Numbered from the stretch's first letter, positions 47,252-56,730 are shown. The stretch is 64,000 bases of DNA from Paenibacillus sp. OK003 (GCF_900109515.1 NZ_FOBD01000010.1:1-64000), one strand, 5' to 3'. Translations and numbers: made by a program. Notes: generated by a model from the letters alone, not told the origin.

Positions 47252-48466
47252 ATGTCGGAAGAAATGAAAAATCAAGAAGCAACCCAAGATGAGTTGGATC
47301 AATTCGTTTCCTTGAAAAAAGGAGATACCGTAAAAGGAACCATCGTCAAATTGGAAGATAACCAAGCCTATGTGAGCATTGGATATAAATATGACGGTGT
47401 AATTCCAATTCGTGAACTGTCTTCCCTGCACGTAGACAGCGCGTCTGATGCAGTTGAAGTTGGACAAGAAGTTGAAGCTAAAGTACTTAGCATCGACGAC
47501 GAGAAAGAAAAACTCGTTCTGTCCAAACGCGCAATCGACAGCGAAAACGCTTGGGATCAATTGCAAAAGCATTTTGAAGACCAAGACGTATTCGAAGTTG
47601 TTGTAGCTGACGTGGTTAAAGGCGGTCTGGTAGCAGACGTGGGCGTTCGCGGATTTATCCCGGCTTCCATGGTAGAGCGCCATTTCGTTGAAGATTTCAG
47701 CGATTACAAAGGACGCACATTGCGTGTTAAAGTGAAAGAGATCGACCGTGAGAACAACAAAGTGATCCTTTCCCAAAAAGACGTACTTGAGCAAGAATTT
47801 GAAGCAAACAAAGCTACAGTTATGGCTGGTTTGCAAGAAGGTCAAGTGATCGAAGGTACAGTACAACGCTTGACTCAATTCGGTGCTTTCGTTGATGTAG
47901 GCGGAGTAGACGGATTGGTTCACGTATCTGAGCTCGCTTGGACACACGTTGACAAACCATCGGACGTTCTGTCTGAAGGCGATAAAGTAAACGTTAAAGT
48001 GCTTAAAGTTGATCCTGAAAAAGGTAAAATCAGCCTGAGCATGAAAGCTGTTCAACCAGGTCCTTGGGAAACAGCTGGCGACAAATTCAACTCTAGCGAT
48101 ATCGTAACAGGTGTTGTAAAACGTCTGGTTGACTTCGGTGCTTTCGTTGAAATCGCTCCTGGTGTTGAGGGACTTGTGCATATCTCGCAAATCTCCCACA
48201 AACATATTGGCACTCCGCACGAAGTGTTGAAAGAAGGACAAGAAGTTCAAGTTAAAATCTTGGACATGAATCCTTCTGAGCAACGTGTAAGCCTGAGCAT
48301 CAAGGAAACTGAAGAAGCTCCTGCTCAAGCGCCAAAATCAGAAAGACCTGCTAGAAACAACGCTCCACGTGAAGAAATCAACAACCCGAACGTTTCCTTG
48401 AGCAATCAAGGTCTGAGCATCACGCTTGGCGAGCGCTTCGGTGACAAACTCAGCAAATTCAAATAA
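47252..48466 (+). CDS. rpsA: S1-domain RNA-binding protein (30S protein S1 homologue, YpfD)
   Basis: A 404-residue protein with four S1 domains, at about residues 20-90, 105-175, 190-262 and 275-348 (KGDTVKGTIVKLEDNQAYVS, VADVGVRGFIPASMVE, GTVQRLTQFGAFVDVGGVDG, VKRLVDFGAFVEIAPGVEG), and a proline/asparagine-rich tail. B. subtilis YpfD has the same four. It binds single-stranded RNA and probably associates with ribosomes. ATG 47252 follows GAGGAGGG. Codon use is that of a highly expressed gene. Confidence 0.94.
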   Translation: MSEEMKNQEATQDELDQFVSLKKGDTVKGTIVKLEDNQAYVSIGYKYDGVIPIRELSSLHVDSASDAVEVGQEVEAKVLSIDDEKEKLVLSKRAIDSENAWDQLQKHFEDQDVFEVVVADVVKGGLVADVGVRGFIPASMVERHFVEDFSDYKGRTLRVKVKEIDRENNKVILSQKDVLEQEFEANKATVMAGLQEGQVIEGTVQRLTQFGAFVDVGGVDGLVHVSELAWTHVDKPSDVLSEGDKVNVKVLKVDPEKGKISLSMKAVQPGPWETAGDKFNSSDIVTGVVKRLVDFGAFVEIAPGVEGLVHISQISHKHIGTPHEVLKEGQEVQVKILDMNPSEQRVSLSIKETEEAPAQAPKSERPARNNAPREEINNPNVSLSNQGLSITLGERFGDKLSKFK

Positions 48467-48525
48467 GTTATAAATGCATGGTTCTAAGTTATATACTGCA
48501 TATTTTGCTGAACAATAAAAGCAAG

Positions 48526-48562
48526 ATCGGCGAGCCCCAGCGGGTTCGCCGATTGTTTTTAT
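48526..48562 (+). terminator. Intrinsic terminator of rpsA
   Basis: ATCGGCGAGCC-CCAGCGG-GTTCGCCGAT followed by TGTTTTTATT. Confidence 0.85.
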
Positions 48563-48650
48563 TGCGTGTATAACGGCATGAAACGTTAGCCAAGACAGGC
48601 GTTTTTTGCTATGATGAGTATCGTAAGTATGGACAGGAGGAGTGGAATGT

Positions 48651-49973
48651 ATGGCAAGACCCGTTGTGGCAATTGTCGGGCGACCGAATGTGGGCAAATC
48701 CACCATTTTTAATCGGATCATCGGCGACAGATTGGCCATTGTGGAAGACAAGCCGGGCATTACCCGTGACCGTATCTACGGAATCGGCGAATGGAACGGT
48801 AAACCATTTAGCATTATCGATACAGGTGGTATCGAAATCGACGGCGAGGACGTCATTTTAAAATCAATCCGGATGCAGGCAGAGCTCGCCATTGAAGAAG
48901 CGGATGTTATTGTATTCATGTGTGATGCAAAAGCAGGGATTACGCAATCTGATGAAGAAGTCGCAGAGATGTTGTACCGCTCAGGCAAGCCTATCGTTGT
49001 AGCCGTTAACAAAGTGGATAATATCGGGCGAAGTGAGCTCATTTATGAGTTTTATGGATTTGGATTTGGTGATCCAATCGGAGTATCGGGAAGTCATGGT
49101 ACAGGTGTAGGTGATTTGCTCGACGCCATCGTAGAGAAATTGCCTGAACTTGAGGAAGAGACTTACGATGACGATGTCATTCGTGTAGCTCTGATCGGAC
49201 GTCCTAACGTGGGTAAATCTTCATTGGTGAACGCCATTTTGGGCGAAGAACGTGTTATTGTCAGTGATGTTGCTGGAACGACACGGGACGCAATCGATAC
49301 ACCGTTTGAAAAAGACGGTCAGCGTTATGTGTTGATTGATACAGCAGGTATGCGTAAACGTGGTAAAGTCTATGAAACCACGGAGAAATACAGCGTAATG
49401 CGTGCGATGCGTGCCATTGAGCGTGCAGATGTTGTTCTGATTGTAATTAATGGCGAAGAGGGCATTATTGAGCAGGACAAGCATATAGCGGGTTATGCAT
49501 TCGAAGCCGGTAAAGCTTCCATGTTTGTTGTGAACAAATGGGACGTTGTAGAGAAGTCTGATAAAACAATGAATGAGTTTGAGAAGAAAATTCGGGATCA
49601 TTTCCTGTTTATGACTTATGCTCCGGTTGTATTTTTGTCAGCCAAGACAAAACAACGCTTACAAAAATTGTTGCCTGTTGTGCAACGTGTAGCCCAACAG
49701 CATTCTATGCGTGTTCAGACGCATCTGCTTAACGATGTAGTGTCTGATGCCGTGGCGATTAATCCACCACCAACAGATAAAGGACGCAGAATGAGAATCA
49801 ACTATGTGACTCAGGTTGCCGTTAAACCTCCGACCATGGTTATTTTTGTGAACGATCCGGAATTGATGCACTTTTCTTATGAACGCTACCTGGAGAATAA
49901 AATTCGTGCAGCGTTTGATTTTGAAGGGACGCCAATTCGCATATTTACTCGGAGGAAGTCCGACGAAGGTTAG
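48651..49973 (+). CDS. der: Ribosome biogenesis GTPase Der (EngA)
   Basis: A 440-residue essential GTPase with two G domains and a KH-like C-terminal domain, used in 50S subunit assembly. First domain: [23 protein letters not shown]. Second: [29 protein letters not shown]. The C-terminal part has [17 protein letters not shown] and [14 protein letters not shown] 48651 follows CAGGAGG; GTG 48642 is in frame but inside the ribosome site region. Operon der-plsY-gpsA. Confidence 0.97.
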   Translation: MARPVVAIVGRPNVGKSTIFNRIIGDRLAIVEDKPGITRDRIYGIGEWNGKPFSIIDTGGIEIDGEDVILKSIRMQAELAIEEADVIVFMCDAKAGITQSDEEVAEMLYRSGKPIVVAVNKVDNIGRSELIYEFYGFGFGDPIGVSGSHGTGVGDLLDAIVEKLPELEEETYDDDVIRVALIGRPNVGKSSLVNAILGEERVIVSDVAGTTRDAIDTPFEKDGQRYVLIDTAGMRKRGKVYETTEKYSVMRAMRAIERADVVLIVINGEEGIIEQDKHIAGYAFEAGKASMFVVNKWDVVEKSDKTMNEFEKKIRDHFLFMTYAPVVFLSAKTKQRLQKLLPVVQRVAQQHSMRVQTHLLNDVVSDAVAINPPPTDKGRRMRINYVTQVAVKPPTMVIFVNDPELMHFSYERYLENKIRAAFDFEGTPIRIFTRRKSDEG

Positions 49974-49984
49974 GGGAGAAGTTT

Positions 49985-50608
49985 GTGATTTTACAAATCG
50001 CAGCGATTGTACTGAGCTACCTGCTCGGTTCAATCAGCTTTAGTGTCCTCCTTGCAAAAGCGCTACGGGGGATCGATATCCGCCAGCACGGAAGCGGAAA
50101 TGCAGGAGCTACCAATACATTGCGGATATTGGGTAAAGGACCGGCAATTCTGGTACTGCTGCTGGATGTTCTCAAAGGTATTGCGGCCGTTTGGATTGGG
50201 GTTTGGTTCAGCAATGGTTCCGATTGGATTCCTGCACTTAGTGGTATAGCTGCCATTGCAGGACATAACTGGCCGCTGTATTTCCGTTTCCGTGGAGGAA
50301 AAGGAATCGCGACAGCGATTGGTGTACTCGTGACTCTTGCACTTATTCCTGCGCTGTGCGCCGGGGTATTTGCCATCCTGTCCATCGTATTGACACGATA
50401 TGTTTCATTGGGTTCCCTTATTTTTGTAGCTTTGACACCGCTCTTCATCCTTGTGTTACCCGGATATTCAATGAGTATCTTCTGGGGAAGTCTGATTATT
50501 TGTCTGTTTGCGTTCTGGAGACATCGTACCAATATTGCGAAGCTCGCCAAAGGACAGGAAAATAAATTGGGATCGAAAAACCCTGGAGGGGGAAAACGCG
50601 TTGTCTAA
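49985..50608 (+). CDS. plsY: Glycerol-3-phosphate acyltransferase PlsY
   Basis: A 207-residue membrane enzyme that transfers the acyl group from acyl-phosphate to glycerol 3-phosphate. Motifs: SYLLGSISFSVLLAKAL, GSGNAGATNTLR, GHNWPLYFRFRGGKGIATAI. Five or more membrane helices. GTG 49985 follows AGGGGAGAAG. It overlaps gpsA, which makes its substrate glycerol 3-phosphate, so supply and use of the lipid precursor are coupled. Confidence 0.96.
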   Translation: MILQIAAIVLSYLLGSISFSVLLAKALRGIDIRQHGSGNAGATNTLRILGKGPAILVLLLDVLKGIAAVWIGVWFSNGSDWIPALSGIAAIAGHNWPLYFRFRGGKGIATAIGVLVTLALIPALCAGVFAILSIVLTRYVSLGSLIFVALTPLFILVLPGYSMSIFWGSLIICLFAFWRHRTNIAKLAKGQENKLGSKNPGGGKRVV

Positions 50609-51641
50609 AAAAGTTGCTGTTCTGGTTGCGGGTAGTTGGGGTACTGCACTTGCCAGTGTATTGGCTGCTAATCAACTGGATGTGATCATGTGGACACGTG
50701 GTGAAGACCAGGCCGCAGAGATCAATAATAAACATACAAACCAACGCTTCCTTCCCGATGCAGAGCTGTCACCCCTTATTCAGGCAACAACGGATATGGC
50801 GACGGCAGTTGAAGGGGCTTCTGCTGTGTTAATTGTTGCTCCTTCATCGGCAATGCGTTCGGTTGCTCATCAGCTTAAGGCCTATTACAAACCGGAAATG
50901 TTAATCATTCATGCAACCAAGGGATTTGAGACAGAAAGCCTGAAACGCATGTCCACGGTCATTTCGGAAGAACTTGAATGTGAAGAAGGACGTGTCGTCG
51001 TACTTTCTGGCCCAAGCCATGCGGAAGAAGTGGTTAAGCGTTGCCCAACAACGGTGGTTGTGGCATCACTGGATAAAGCTTCTGCCGAGGCAGCCCAAGG
51101 TTTATTTATGAATGCTTATTTCCGTGTGTACACAAATCGAGATATGATTGGTGTAGAACTGGCGGGAGCGTTCAAAAATATTATCGCGCTGGGAGCAGGT
51201 ATGTCAGACGGGCTTAACTTTGGTGACAATGCCAAAGCAGCGTTGCTAACACGTGGGCTGGCCGAGATCACACGCATCGGTGTGGAGATGGGAGCGAATC
51301 CGCTCACGTTCTCTGGACTTGCAGGGATCGGCGATTTGGTCGTGACTGCGACGAGTCAGCATAGCCGTAACTGGAGAGCAGGTTCTATGCTGGGCAAAGG
51401 ACAGAAGCTGGACGATGTGTTGAATTCCATGGGCATGGTTGTGGAAGGAATCCGGACTACGCAGGCTGCATACTTTATTTCTCAGAAATACGGTGTGCAA
51501 ATGCCGATTGCAGATCAGCTTTATCATGTTCTTTTTCAGGAGAGACAGCCGCGGGATGCGGTTGAAGCTTTGATGGGACGTGATCCCAAGACCGAAATGG
51601 AAGTTATGACGCTTGAGACTTGGGAGCAGTGGCATTCCTGA
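50601..51641 (+). CDS. gpsA: Glycerol-3-phosphate dehydrogenase (NAD(P)+)
   Basis: A 346-residue GpsA, reducing dihydroxyacetone phosphate to sn-glycerol 3-phosphate for lipids. The nucleotide loop reads VAVLVAGSWGTALASVLA: the first Gly of the usual GAGSWG is Val (codon GTT). Others are normal: HATKGFE, LSGPSHAEEVVKRCPTTVVV, catalytic Lys in GAFKNIIALGAGMSDG, SQHSRNWRAGSMLGKG. The start is TTG 50601 after TGGAGGGGG, overlapping plsY by eight bases. Confidence 0.96.
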   Translation: MSKKVAVLVAGSWGTALASVLAANQLDVIMWTRGEDQAAEINNKHTNQRFLPDAELSPLIQATTDMATAVEGASAVLIVAPSSAMRSVAHQLKAYYKPEMLIIHATKGFETESLKRMSTVISEELECEEGRVVVLSGPSHAEEVVKRCPTTVVVASLDKASAEAAQGLFMNAYFRVYTNRDMIGVELAGAFKNIIALGAGMSDGLNFGDNAKAALLTRGLAEITRIGVEMGANPLTFSGLAGIGDLVVTATSQHSRNWRAGSMLGKGQKLDDVLNSMGMVVEGIRTTQAAYFISQKYGVQMPIADQLYHVLFQERQPRDAVEALMGRDPKTEMEVMTLETWEQWHS

Positions 51642-51742
51642 TGTTAGAGCTTAGGCAGCTTTCCCGAAATGAGAAGCTTATTCACCTTTTTTGCGGTGCA
51701 CTCATATTATACACATGAGTATTGCCGGAGGAGGGGAGACGA

Positions 51743-52018
51743 ATGGGTAACAACATTTCCAAGGAAGCGCTGAAAGCGATCAACAAAAAAACAGGAAAAT
51801 CGATCACGGAAGGTGCCGTCAAGAAATTGGCGAGTACAGTAAAACCGTCCACCATGCAGAATGAAGCTCAGTTGCGCCAACTGATCAAGCAAGTATCCGC
51901 CATGGCGAAAGTGCCGGTATCTGAGGATACAGTTCAGGATATCGTGAGTGCCGTCAAAAAAAGCGGATTAAACCCAAACAGTATGGAATCATTAATGAAA
52001 ATGATGATGAAAAAATAA
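51743..52018 (+). CDS. spoVIF: Stage VI sporulation protein F
   Basis: A 91-residue helical, lysine-rich protein (NNISKEALKAINKKTGKSIT, VKKLASTVKPSTMQNEAQLR, LNPNSMESLMKMMMKK) that fits the SpoVIF/YjcC family needed for late coat assembly in B. subtilis. ATG 51743 follows GGAGGAGGGGAG. In B. subtilis spoVIF lies elsewhere, so the location after gpsA is a Paenibacillus-type arrangement. It is flanked by terminators. Confidence 0.85.
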   Translation: MGNNISKEALKAINKKTGKSITEGAVKKLASTVKPSTMQNEAQLRQLIKQVSAMAKVPVSEDTVQDIVSAVKKSGLNPNSMESLMKMMMKK

Positions 52019-52047
52019 GATCGCGCCTGTTATGCAGGCGATCGAGC

Positions 52048-52099
52048 AAGACAAAAAGACAAGTCGGCATCTGCCGGCTTGCTTTTTGTCTTTTTTTTG
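52048..52099 (+). terminator. Intrinsic terminator of spoVIF
   Basis: AAGACAAAAAG-CAAG-GGC-ATCT-GCC-CTTG-CTTTTTGTCTT forms a long stem, then TTTTTT. A second small stem (CGCCTG/CAGGCG) lies before it at 52024-52040. Confidence 0.9.
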
Positions 52100-52187
52100 G
52101 AAAGCTGAGCAATGTTTCGTGTTATAATAGTTGCAATTGTCACAGTGTCAGTGATGAATAACGGACTGAAGGGGAGAACTCTCGATT

Positions 52188-52367
52188 ATGAACGCGATGG
52201 ACAAGATGTGGCTATCATTGGTCGCAATCCTCATTATGGGACTATCTGTATTCCTGATTACGTTTGCTCGATCCAAAACGAAAGGCGTTGTACGGGGCAT
52301 TCTTTCTTTAATCGCTTTTCTCATTATGCTGATTGGCCTTTTCGGCGGAATAGCTTCTCTGACCTGA
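52188..52367 (+). CDS. yphE: Small membrane protein YphE (DUF2768-like)
   Basis: A 59-residue gene, easily missed. ATG 52188 follows GAAGGGGAG; the stop is TGA 52365. The product has two membrane helices (WLSLVAILIMGLSVFLITFA and ILSLIAFLIMLIGLFGG) joined by a basic loop RSKTKGVVRG. Position after gpsA and before a YphF-like lipoprotein and spoIVA matches yphE of B. subtilis, a two-helix protein of DUF2768. The competing larger frame over 52112-52381 is not protein-like. Confidence 0.85.
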   Translation: MNAMDKMWLSLVAILIMGLSVFLITFARSKTKGVVRGILSLIAFLIMLIGLFGGIASLT

Positions 52368-52450
52368 TCTTTCTCGCCTGAGAGATAACATCCGCATAAA
52401 CACATCATAAGAACTGACACAACGAAAACGGATGAAGGGAAGGTGAGCCG

Positions 52451-53068
52451 ATGAGGTCGCATGAAACGGAGGATCGGACAGAGCGCTATCCGGAATTACA
52501 CGCGGCTTTGCTGGAAACGGCGAAAGCTTGGGATGCAGAGCCTTATACGTGGCTGCTTGGGGGAAGCTGTGGGTTGTTGCTCCAGCAGGTGGAATTACAG
52601 CAGGCTCCCAGAGATATTGACATTTACGCTGATATCACCGCCGCGAAGTTGCTGCATAAATCTGCGCCTGGAATGGTACTGGACGAGCCTGTCGTAGATA
52701 AGACGGGACCTTATGCCTCGCTACTCAGTCATTATCAGGTAGGGACTTGTGCCTTGGAACTGGTTGGGGGTTTCGAAGTGTGGTCACGTAAGAGTTGGTA
52801 CCGCATTGAAATTGAGCATGTATTGGCCGAGTATGCACCTGAAGCCAAAGTAGGTTCTTACACATTGCGTCTAATGCCGCTTGCTCATGAGCTGTTGTTC
52901 AATCTAATGAGAGGCCGTGCCGATCGTTACGAACCCATTGCAAGGCAGATTCGGCAGATGCCTGAATCACATCAACCTCTAATGACTTTATTGGGGAAGC
53001 AAAATATATGGACAAGCCGATTCAGAGCAGAAGTGGAAGAGCTCGTTGGCTTCGAATGGCCTCAGTAG
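52451..53068 (+). CDS. Nucleotidyltransferase-like protein
   Basis: A 205-residue protein. YTWLLGGSCGLLLQQ followed by PRDIDIYAD is the pattern of minimal nucleotidyltransferases (GGS...DxD), where the Asp pair binds magnesium. Other conserved-looking parts are CALELVGGFEV and LRLMPLAHELLFNLMRGRAD. ATG 52451 follows AAGGTGAG. No antitoxin-like HEPN partner lies beside it. The target molecule is unknown. The next gene follows after 13 bases. Confidence 0.7.
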   Translation: MRSHETEDRTERYPELHAALLETAKAWDAEPYTWLLGGSCGLLLQQVELQQAPRDIDIYADITAAKLLHKSAPGMVLDEPVVDKTGPYASLLSHYQVGTCALELVGGFEVWSRKSWYRIEIEHVLAEYAPEAKVGSYTLRLMPLAHELLFNLMRGRADRYEPIARQIRQMPESHQPLMTLLGKQNIWTSRFRAEVEELVGFEWPQ

Positions 53069-53081
53069 GTTGGGAGGAAGA

Positions 53082-53438
53082 ATGATGGATTACAATATTA
53101 CATTTTTACCGCAAAATAAAACGATTCGGCTAAAGCCAGGGGTAACGCTGTTAAATGCTGCACGCCGTGCAGGGGTTAAAATAGCAACGCGATGTGATGG
53201 AAAGGCAGCCTGCCTGATGTGTAAGGTGAAAGTAGATTCGGAACATCTAGCAGCGCTGCATCCACCAACAGATGCGGAGAAGCGTAAGCTAGGTTCACTG
53301 CTGGATGCAGGCACTCGACTGTCATGTCAGGCGAAGGTGCGGGGATCGGTGACGGTTCATGTTCCGGAGGACCCTCTGAAGGCAGCGATTCGTAAACAGT
53401 TGGAGCGTCAGCAGCAGGAAGAGGACGATTGGTTCTAA
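53082..53438 (+). CDS. 2Fe-2S ferredoxin
   Basis: A 118-residue plant-type-like ferredoxin. Four cysteines lie in TRCDGKAACLMCKVKV (CX5CX2C) and in RLSCQAKV about 35 residues later, a [2Fe-2S] ligand set. The LKPGVTLLNAARRAGVKI segment and the last strand GSVTVHVPED fit the fold. ATG 53082 or 53085 follows GGGAGGAAG. Electron partners are unknown. A Gln/Glu-rich tail ends the protein. Confidence 0.9.
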   Translation: MMDYNITFLPQNKTIRLKPGVTLLNAARRAGVKIATRCDGKAACLMCKVKVDSEHLAALHPPTDAEKRKLGSLLDAGTRLSCQAKVRGSVTVHVPEDPLKAAIRKQLERQQQEEDDWF

Positions 53439-53473
53439 GAATACCTGAGTGGAACGATTCAAGGAGGATACGG

Positions 53474-54247
53474 ATGAACGTGAATATGACGAAGAACGTG
53501 AAACCAAGAGGGCAGAGGCGTCATTTGCAGAAGATGTCCTGTCTACTCTTATTCCTATTGTTTGCTTTTACAGCAACGGGGTGTATGTATCAATCCCAGA
53601 GTAATCCCGATCCCAAAATAGCTTATAGGGAAAGCGTAAGCCGTATTCAAACTGCGGTAGAAGCATTCCAACAGGATCAGGGGATTTTGCCCATGGTCAA
53701 CGCAGATATGGAAACACCGAAATATGAAAAATTCAGAGTTGATCTGTCCAAGCTGAAACAGCAGGGGTATCTAGATGAAATACCCGGCACGGCGTTTGAA
53801 AGTGGTGGGAGCGCTTACTTTCTCATTCAGGATGAAGAAGTGAACCCGACAGTCAAAGTCATGGATCTTCAAACGGTACAGAAAGTAAATGATGTTCAAC
53901 GAATGGTCAATCAGTACAAGTCCGTACATAACAATCAACTGCCAAGTGGGGAAGAACTGTATCCGGGGCTATACGCTGTAGATATGGAGCAAGCCGCACA
54001 GGCTGGTGCCCCAGCGGTTACACTGAATAGTGTATATTCGGGTCAGGAGCTGCCTTTCATGATGGATGACGAGGGCAATGTCTATGTAGATTATGCTTTT
54101 GACATTATGCAGGCTGTAGAGAAGTCAGATAATGCTCCAACAAAAGTGGAAGATTTGCGTGAATTCTTGCTGGAGCATTCTTACTTTGTCCCTGTAAAAT
54201 CAGTCGCCTATACCTGGCAGAATAACACCCCGATTGCAACAAAGTAA
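53474..54247 (+). CDS. YphF-like lipoprotein
   Basis: A 257-residue lipoprotein. A basic start (KNVKPRGQRRHLQKM) leads to the signal LLLFLLFAFTATGC, whose lipobox Cys is near residue 37. The rest has two similar parts, each with a pattern like VSRIQTAVEAFQQDQGILPM and VQRMVNQYKSVHNNQLPSGE, reminiscent of pilin-like helices. Order before spoIVA matches B. subtilis yphF. ATG 53474 follows AAGGAGG. Function unknown. Confidence 0.8.
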   Translation: MNVNMTKNVKPRGQRRHLQKMSCLLLFLLFAFTATGCMYQSQSNPDPKIAYRESVSRIQTAVEAFQQDQGILPMVNADMETPKYEKFRVDLSKLKQQGYLDEIPGTAFESGGSAYFLIQDEEVNPTVKVMDLQTVQKVNDVQRMVNQYKSVHNNQLPSGEELYPGLYAVDMEQAAQAGAPAVTLNSVYSGQELPFMMDDEGNVYVDYAFDIMQAVEKSDNAPTKVEDLREFLLEHSYFVPVKSVAYTWQNNTPIATK

Positions 54248-54302
54248 TAATGAGCGTTAATTCGATTCGAATGCACGCAATCTATTGATTGTCCTTAAGG
54301 TA

Positions 54303-54345
54303 AAAAAAAAGAGATATTCCGCATCACGGGATATCTCTTTCTTAT
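54303..54345. terminator. Bidirectional terminator
   Basis: AAAAAGAGATATTCC-GCATCA-CGGGATATCTCTTTCTT lies between convergent genes and can work on both strands. Confidence 0.88.
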
Positions 54346-54400
54346 AAGTTGGTTTATAGTCACATCATATGGTCCATAAGCTATATTCAGATTACTTTGT

Positions 54401-54796
54401 TCAGACCTCCACTTTATAACTCAAGTCAAGTTCATCACCGGGTAATCCCCGAATACCCCAATGACTGCGCGGTGTTTCAAATATAGTAATCTCCACATCA
54501 TTGGGCGACAATTTCAACTGTTCGTTCATCCGTGTGAATAATTGCTGAATGAGTTCTTTCTTGACTTGATCTGTTCGGCCTTCGAACATGCTGATTTCAA
54601 TAATGGTATACCCTGCTGAACGATCAGAGGGAAAAAGAAAATCATCCGTGTTCATGGGAAAGTAACGTTGAAACTTCTTGTTCTCCGGTAATCCCACAAC
54701 ATCCACCATAACGGAGTGTATAACTTGTGAAAGCTGCTCTTTCAATGGGTTCAAGTGCTCACCTAGTCCATATACTTTGATCTGTGCCACGCTCAT
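54401..54796 (-). CDS. Tautomerase-family protein
   Basis: A 131-residue protein that fits the long tautomerase group: KVYGLGEHLNPLKEQLSQVI, AGYTIIEISMFEGRTDQVKK, LIQQLFTRMNEQLKLSPNDV and FETPRSHWGIRGLPGDEL. The catalytic N-terminal proline of classic tautomerases is not at position 2 (the sequence starts MSVAQIKV), so activity is uncertain. ATG 54796 follows AAAGGTGAG. It lies between the yphF-like gene and spoIVA. Confidence 0.8.
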   Translation of the reverse strand: MSVAQIKVYGLGEHLNPLKEQLSQVIHSVMVDVVGLPENKKFQRYFPMNTDDFLFPSDRSAGYTIIEISMFEGRTDQVKKELIQQLFTRMNEQLKLSPNDVEITIFETPRSHWGIRGLPGDELDLSYKVEV

Positions 54797-55246
54797 CTCA
54801 CCTTTCTCAGCTCGTTATCTCTGCTCTTCTCTGCTAAAAAATGCCTTACCTTCACAGTATACCTCCTGTACGGCTTGAACGGTACCACGAAAACCAAATC
54901 AATGATCCGGCATAAAAGCTTCGGCACGCTCATAAAGTAGATTGTAATAAAGACGCGCAGTCCGAGAGCGGGGCGATTCTCTTAAGGCAGCTACCTTGAG
55001 AAAAAAACAAAAAATACGCGTCATAATGCTGCATACGGATACATAAGATGATACTAGTCCAATTGCATGTACGAGTTAACGCCGCTTTCGCCGGTTTCAT
55101 CAGAATGCAACGTTCGGCGGCGGACGACTTCCGGGCACTCACAAAGGCGGCTCTACCGTTGCAGGGATTTCAGTCTTCTGATTGAAAAAACGAAGCGGAT
55201 GCTCTTTAGCATTTTTCCTTCGGAGTAATTTAGGGAGGGGATTTCA
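54797..55246. other. Upstream region of spoIVA
   Basis: About 450 bp with no gene. It contains the predicted sigma-E promoter at 55020-55049 and a 200-base leader. The leader holds an imperfect inverted repeat (AACGCCGCTTTCGCCGG, later GGCGGCGGACG) and a stem near GAAAAAACGAAGCGG. Nothing else was seen. Confidence 0.5.
55020..55049 (+). promoter_or_regulatory. Probable sigma-E promoter of spoIVA
   Basis: GTCATAAT (55020-55027), 14 bases, CATAAGAT (55042-55049), close to the sigma-E consensus GTCATATT - CATACAAT. spoIVA is transcribed by sigma-E in B. subtilis. The untranslated leader would be about 190 bases. Confidence 0.55.
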
Positions 55247-56725
55247 TTGGAGAAAGTGGACATTTTTAAGGACATTGCCGAGCGGACCGGAGGGGATATC
55301 TATCTCGGGGTTGTCGGCGCAGTCCGGACAGGTAAATCAACATTTATCAAACGTTTCATGGAAACGATTGTGTTGCCAAACATTACAAACGAGGCAGACC
55401 GCGTGAGGGCAGTAGATGAACTGCCACAGAGCGCAGCTGGCAAAACAATCATGACTACGGAGCCAAAATTCGTACCGAATAACGCGGTTCAAATCAAGGT
55501 AGCCGAGGGACTTGATGTCAATGTGCGCCTTGTGGATTGTGTAGGTTACGCAGTGGAAGGAGCCAAGGGATACGAGGATGAGAATGGACCACGCATGATC
55601 TCCACGCCTTGGTTCGAAGAACCGATTCCTTTCCAGGAAGCTGCCGAAATTGGTACACGCAAAGTCATTCAGGAGCACTCCACACTGGGTGTGGTGGTCA
55701 CAACAGATGGCACGATCGCTGAGATTGCCCGGAGTTCCTATGTGGAATCAGAGGAACGCGTCATAGCCGAACTGAAGGAAGTGGGCAAACCGTTTGTACT
55801 GGTGATCAACTCGACTCGCCCTCGCAGTGAAGAAGCGCTGCAATTGCGCAGTGAGCTTGCTGCCAAGTATGACATTCCGGTTATGACACTCAGTGCAGCT
55901 ACAATGACAGAAGATGATGTGACAGGTGTGCTTCGCGAAGTGCTGTATGAGTTCCCTGTACACGAAGTGAATGTGAATCTGCCGAGCTGGGTGATGGTAC
56001 TGAATGAAAACCACTGGCTGCGCAGCAACTACGAAAATTCCGTACGCGACACGGTTAAGGATATCCGGAGGCTGCGTGACGTGGATCGGGTTGTTGCTCA
56101 GTTCATGGAATATGAATTCATCGACCGAGCCGGTCTGAGCGGCATGAATATGGGGCAGGGTGTGGCAGAAATTGATCTGTATGCACCGGATGAATTATAC
56201 GATCAGATCCTCGTGGAAGTGGTTGGCATTGAAATTCGAGGCAAGGATCATCTGCTGCAATTGATGCAGGAATTCTCCCATGCGAAGAGGGAGTATGATC
56301 GCTTCGCTGAGGCGCTGGAGATGGTCAAAACGACTGGCTACGGTATCGCAGCTCCATCCCTTGCCGAGATGGCACTGGATGAGCCAGAACTCATCCGCCA
56401 GGGTACCAAATTCGGCGTCCGCCTGAAAGCAACCGCACCATCCATTCATATGATCCGGGTCGATGTGGAATCGGAGTTTGCACCGATTATCGGAACGGAA
56501 AAACAGAGTGAGGAACTGGTGAGGTACTTGATGCAGGACTTCGAGAACGATCCGATCAAGGTATGGGATTCAGATATGTTCGGTCGTTCACTGCACTCCA
56601 TCGTGAGAGAAGGCATTCAGGGTAAAATTGCGATGATGCCAGACAACGCACGATACAAGTTGCAAGAGACGCTGGGACGTATCATTAACGAAGGTTCAGG
56701 TGGATTAATCGCCATCATTCTGTAA
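55247..56725 (+). CDS. spoIVA: Stage IV sporulation protein A
   Basis: A 492-residue ATPase that polymerises on the forespore surface as the base of the spore coat. Walker A: GVVGAVRTGKSTFIKRF; switch-like VDCVGYAVEGAKGYED; NSTRPRSEEA. The middle domain and the C-terminus, ending GGLIAIIL, are typical for membrane targeting through SpoVM. It starts at TTG 55247 after GGGAGGGG. Length equals that of B. subtilis SpoIVA. Confidence 0.98.
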   Translation: MEKVDIFKDIAERTGGDIYLGVVGAVRTGKSTFIKRFMETIVLPNITNEADRVRAVDELPQSAAGKTIMTTEPKFVPNNAVQIKVAEGLDVNVRLVDCVGYAVEGAKGYEDENGPRMISTPWFEEPIPFQEAAEIGTRKVIQEHSTLGVVVTTDGTIAEIARSSYVESEERVIAELKEVGKPFVLVINSTRPRSEEALQLRSELAAKYDIPVMTLSAATMTEDDVTGVLREVLYEFPVHEVNVNLPSWVMVLNENHWLRSNYENSVRDTVKDIRRLRDVDRVVAQFMEYEFIDRAGLSGMNMGQGVAEIDLYAPDELYDQILVEVVGIEIRGKDHLLQLMQEFSHAKREYDRFAEALEMVKTTGYGIAAPSLAEMALDEPELIRQGTKFGVRLKATAPSIHMIRVDVESEFAPIIGTEKQSEELVRYLMQDFENDPIKVWDSDMFGRSLHSIVREGIQGKIAMMPDNARYKLQETLGRIINEGSGGLIAIIL

Positions 56726-56730
56726 CTCCA

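Noticed and set aside
47159-48328. 389-codon minus-strand frame opposite rpsA
   Set aside because: Caused by the strongly biased codon use of rpsA; Phe/Asn/His-rich, with no start signals.
52112-52381. 89-codon plus-strand frame covering yphE
   Set aside because: No ribosome site and non-protein-like composition; it is a shadow of the real 59-residue gene at 52188-52367 in another frame.
52451-53068. Toxin-antitoxin system of MNT/HEPN type
   Set aside because: The nucleotidyltransferase-like protein is larger than typical MNT antitoxins, and no HEPN gene lies beside it; the next gene is a ferredoxin.
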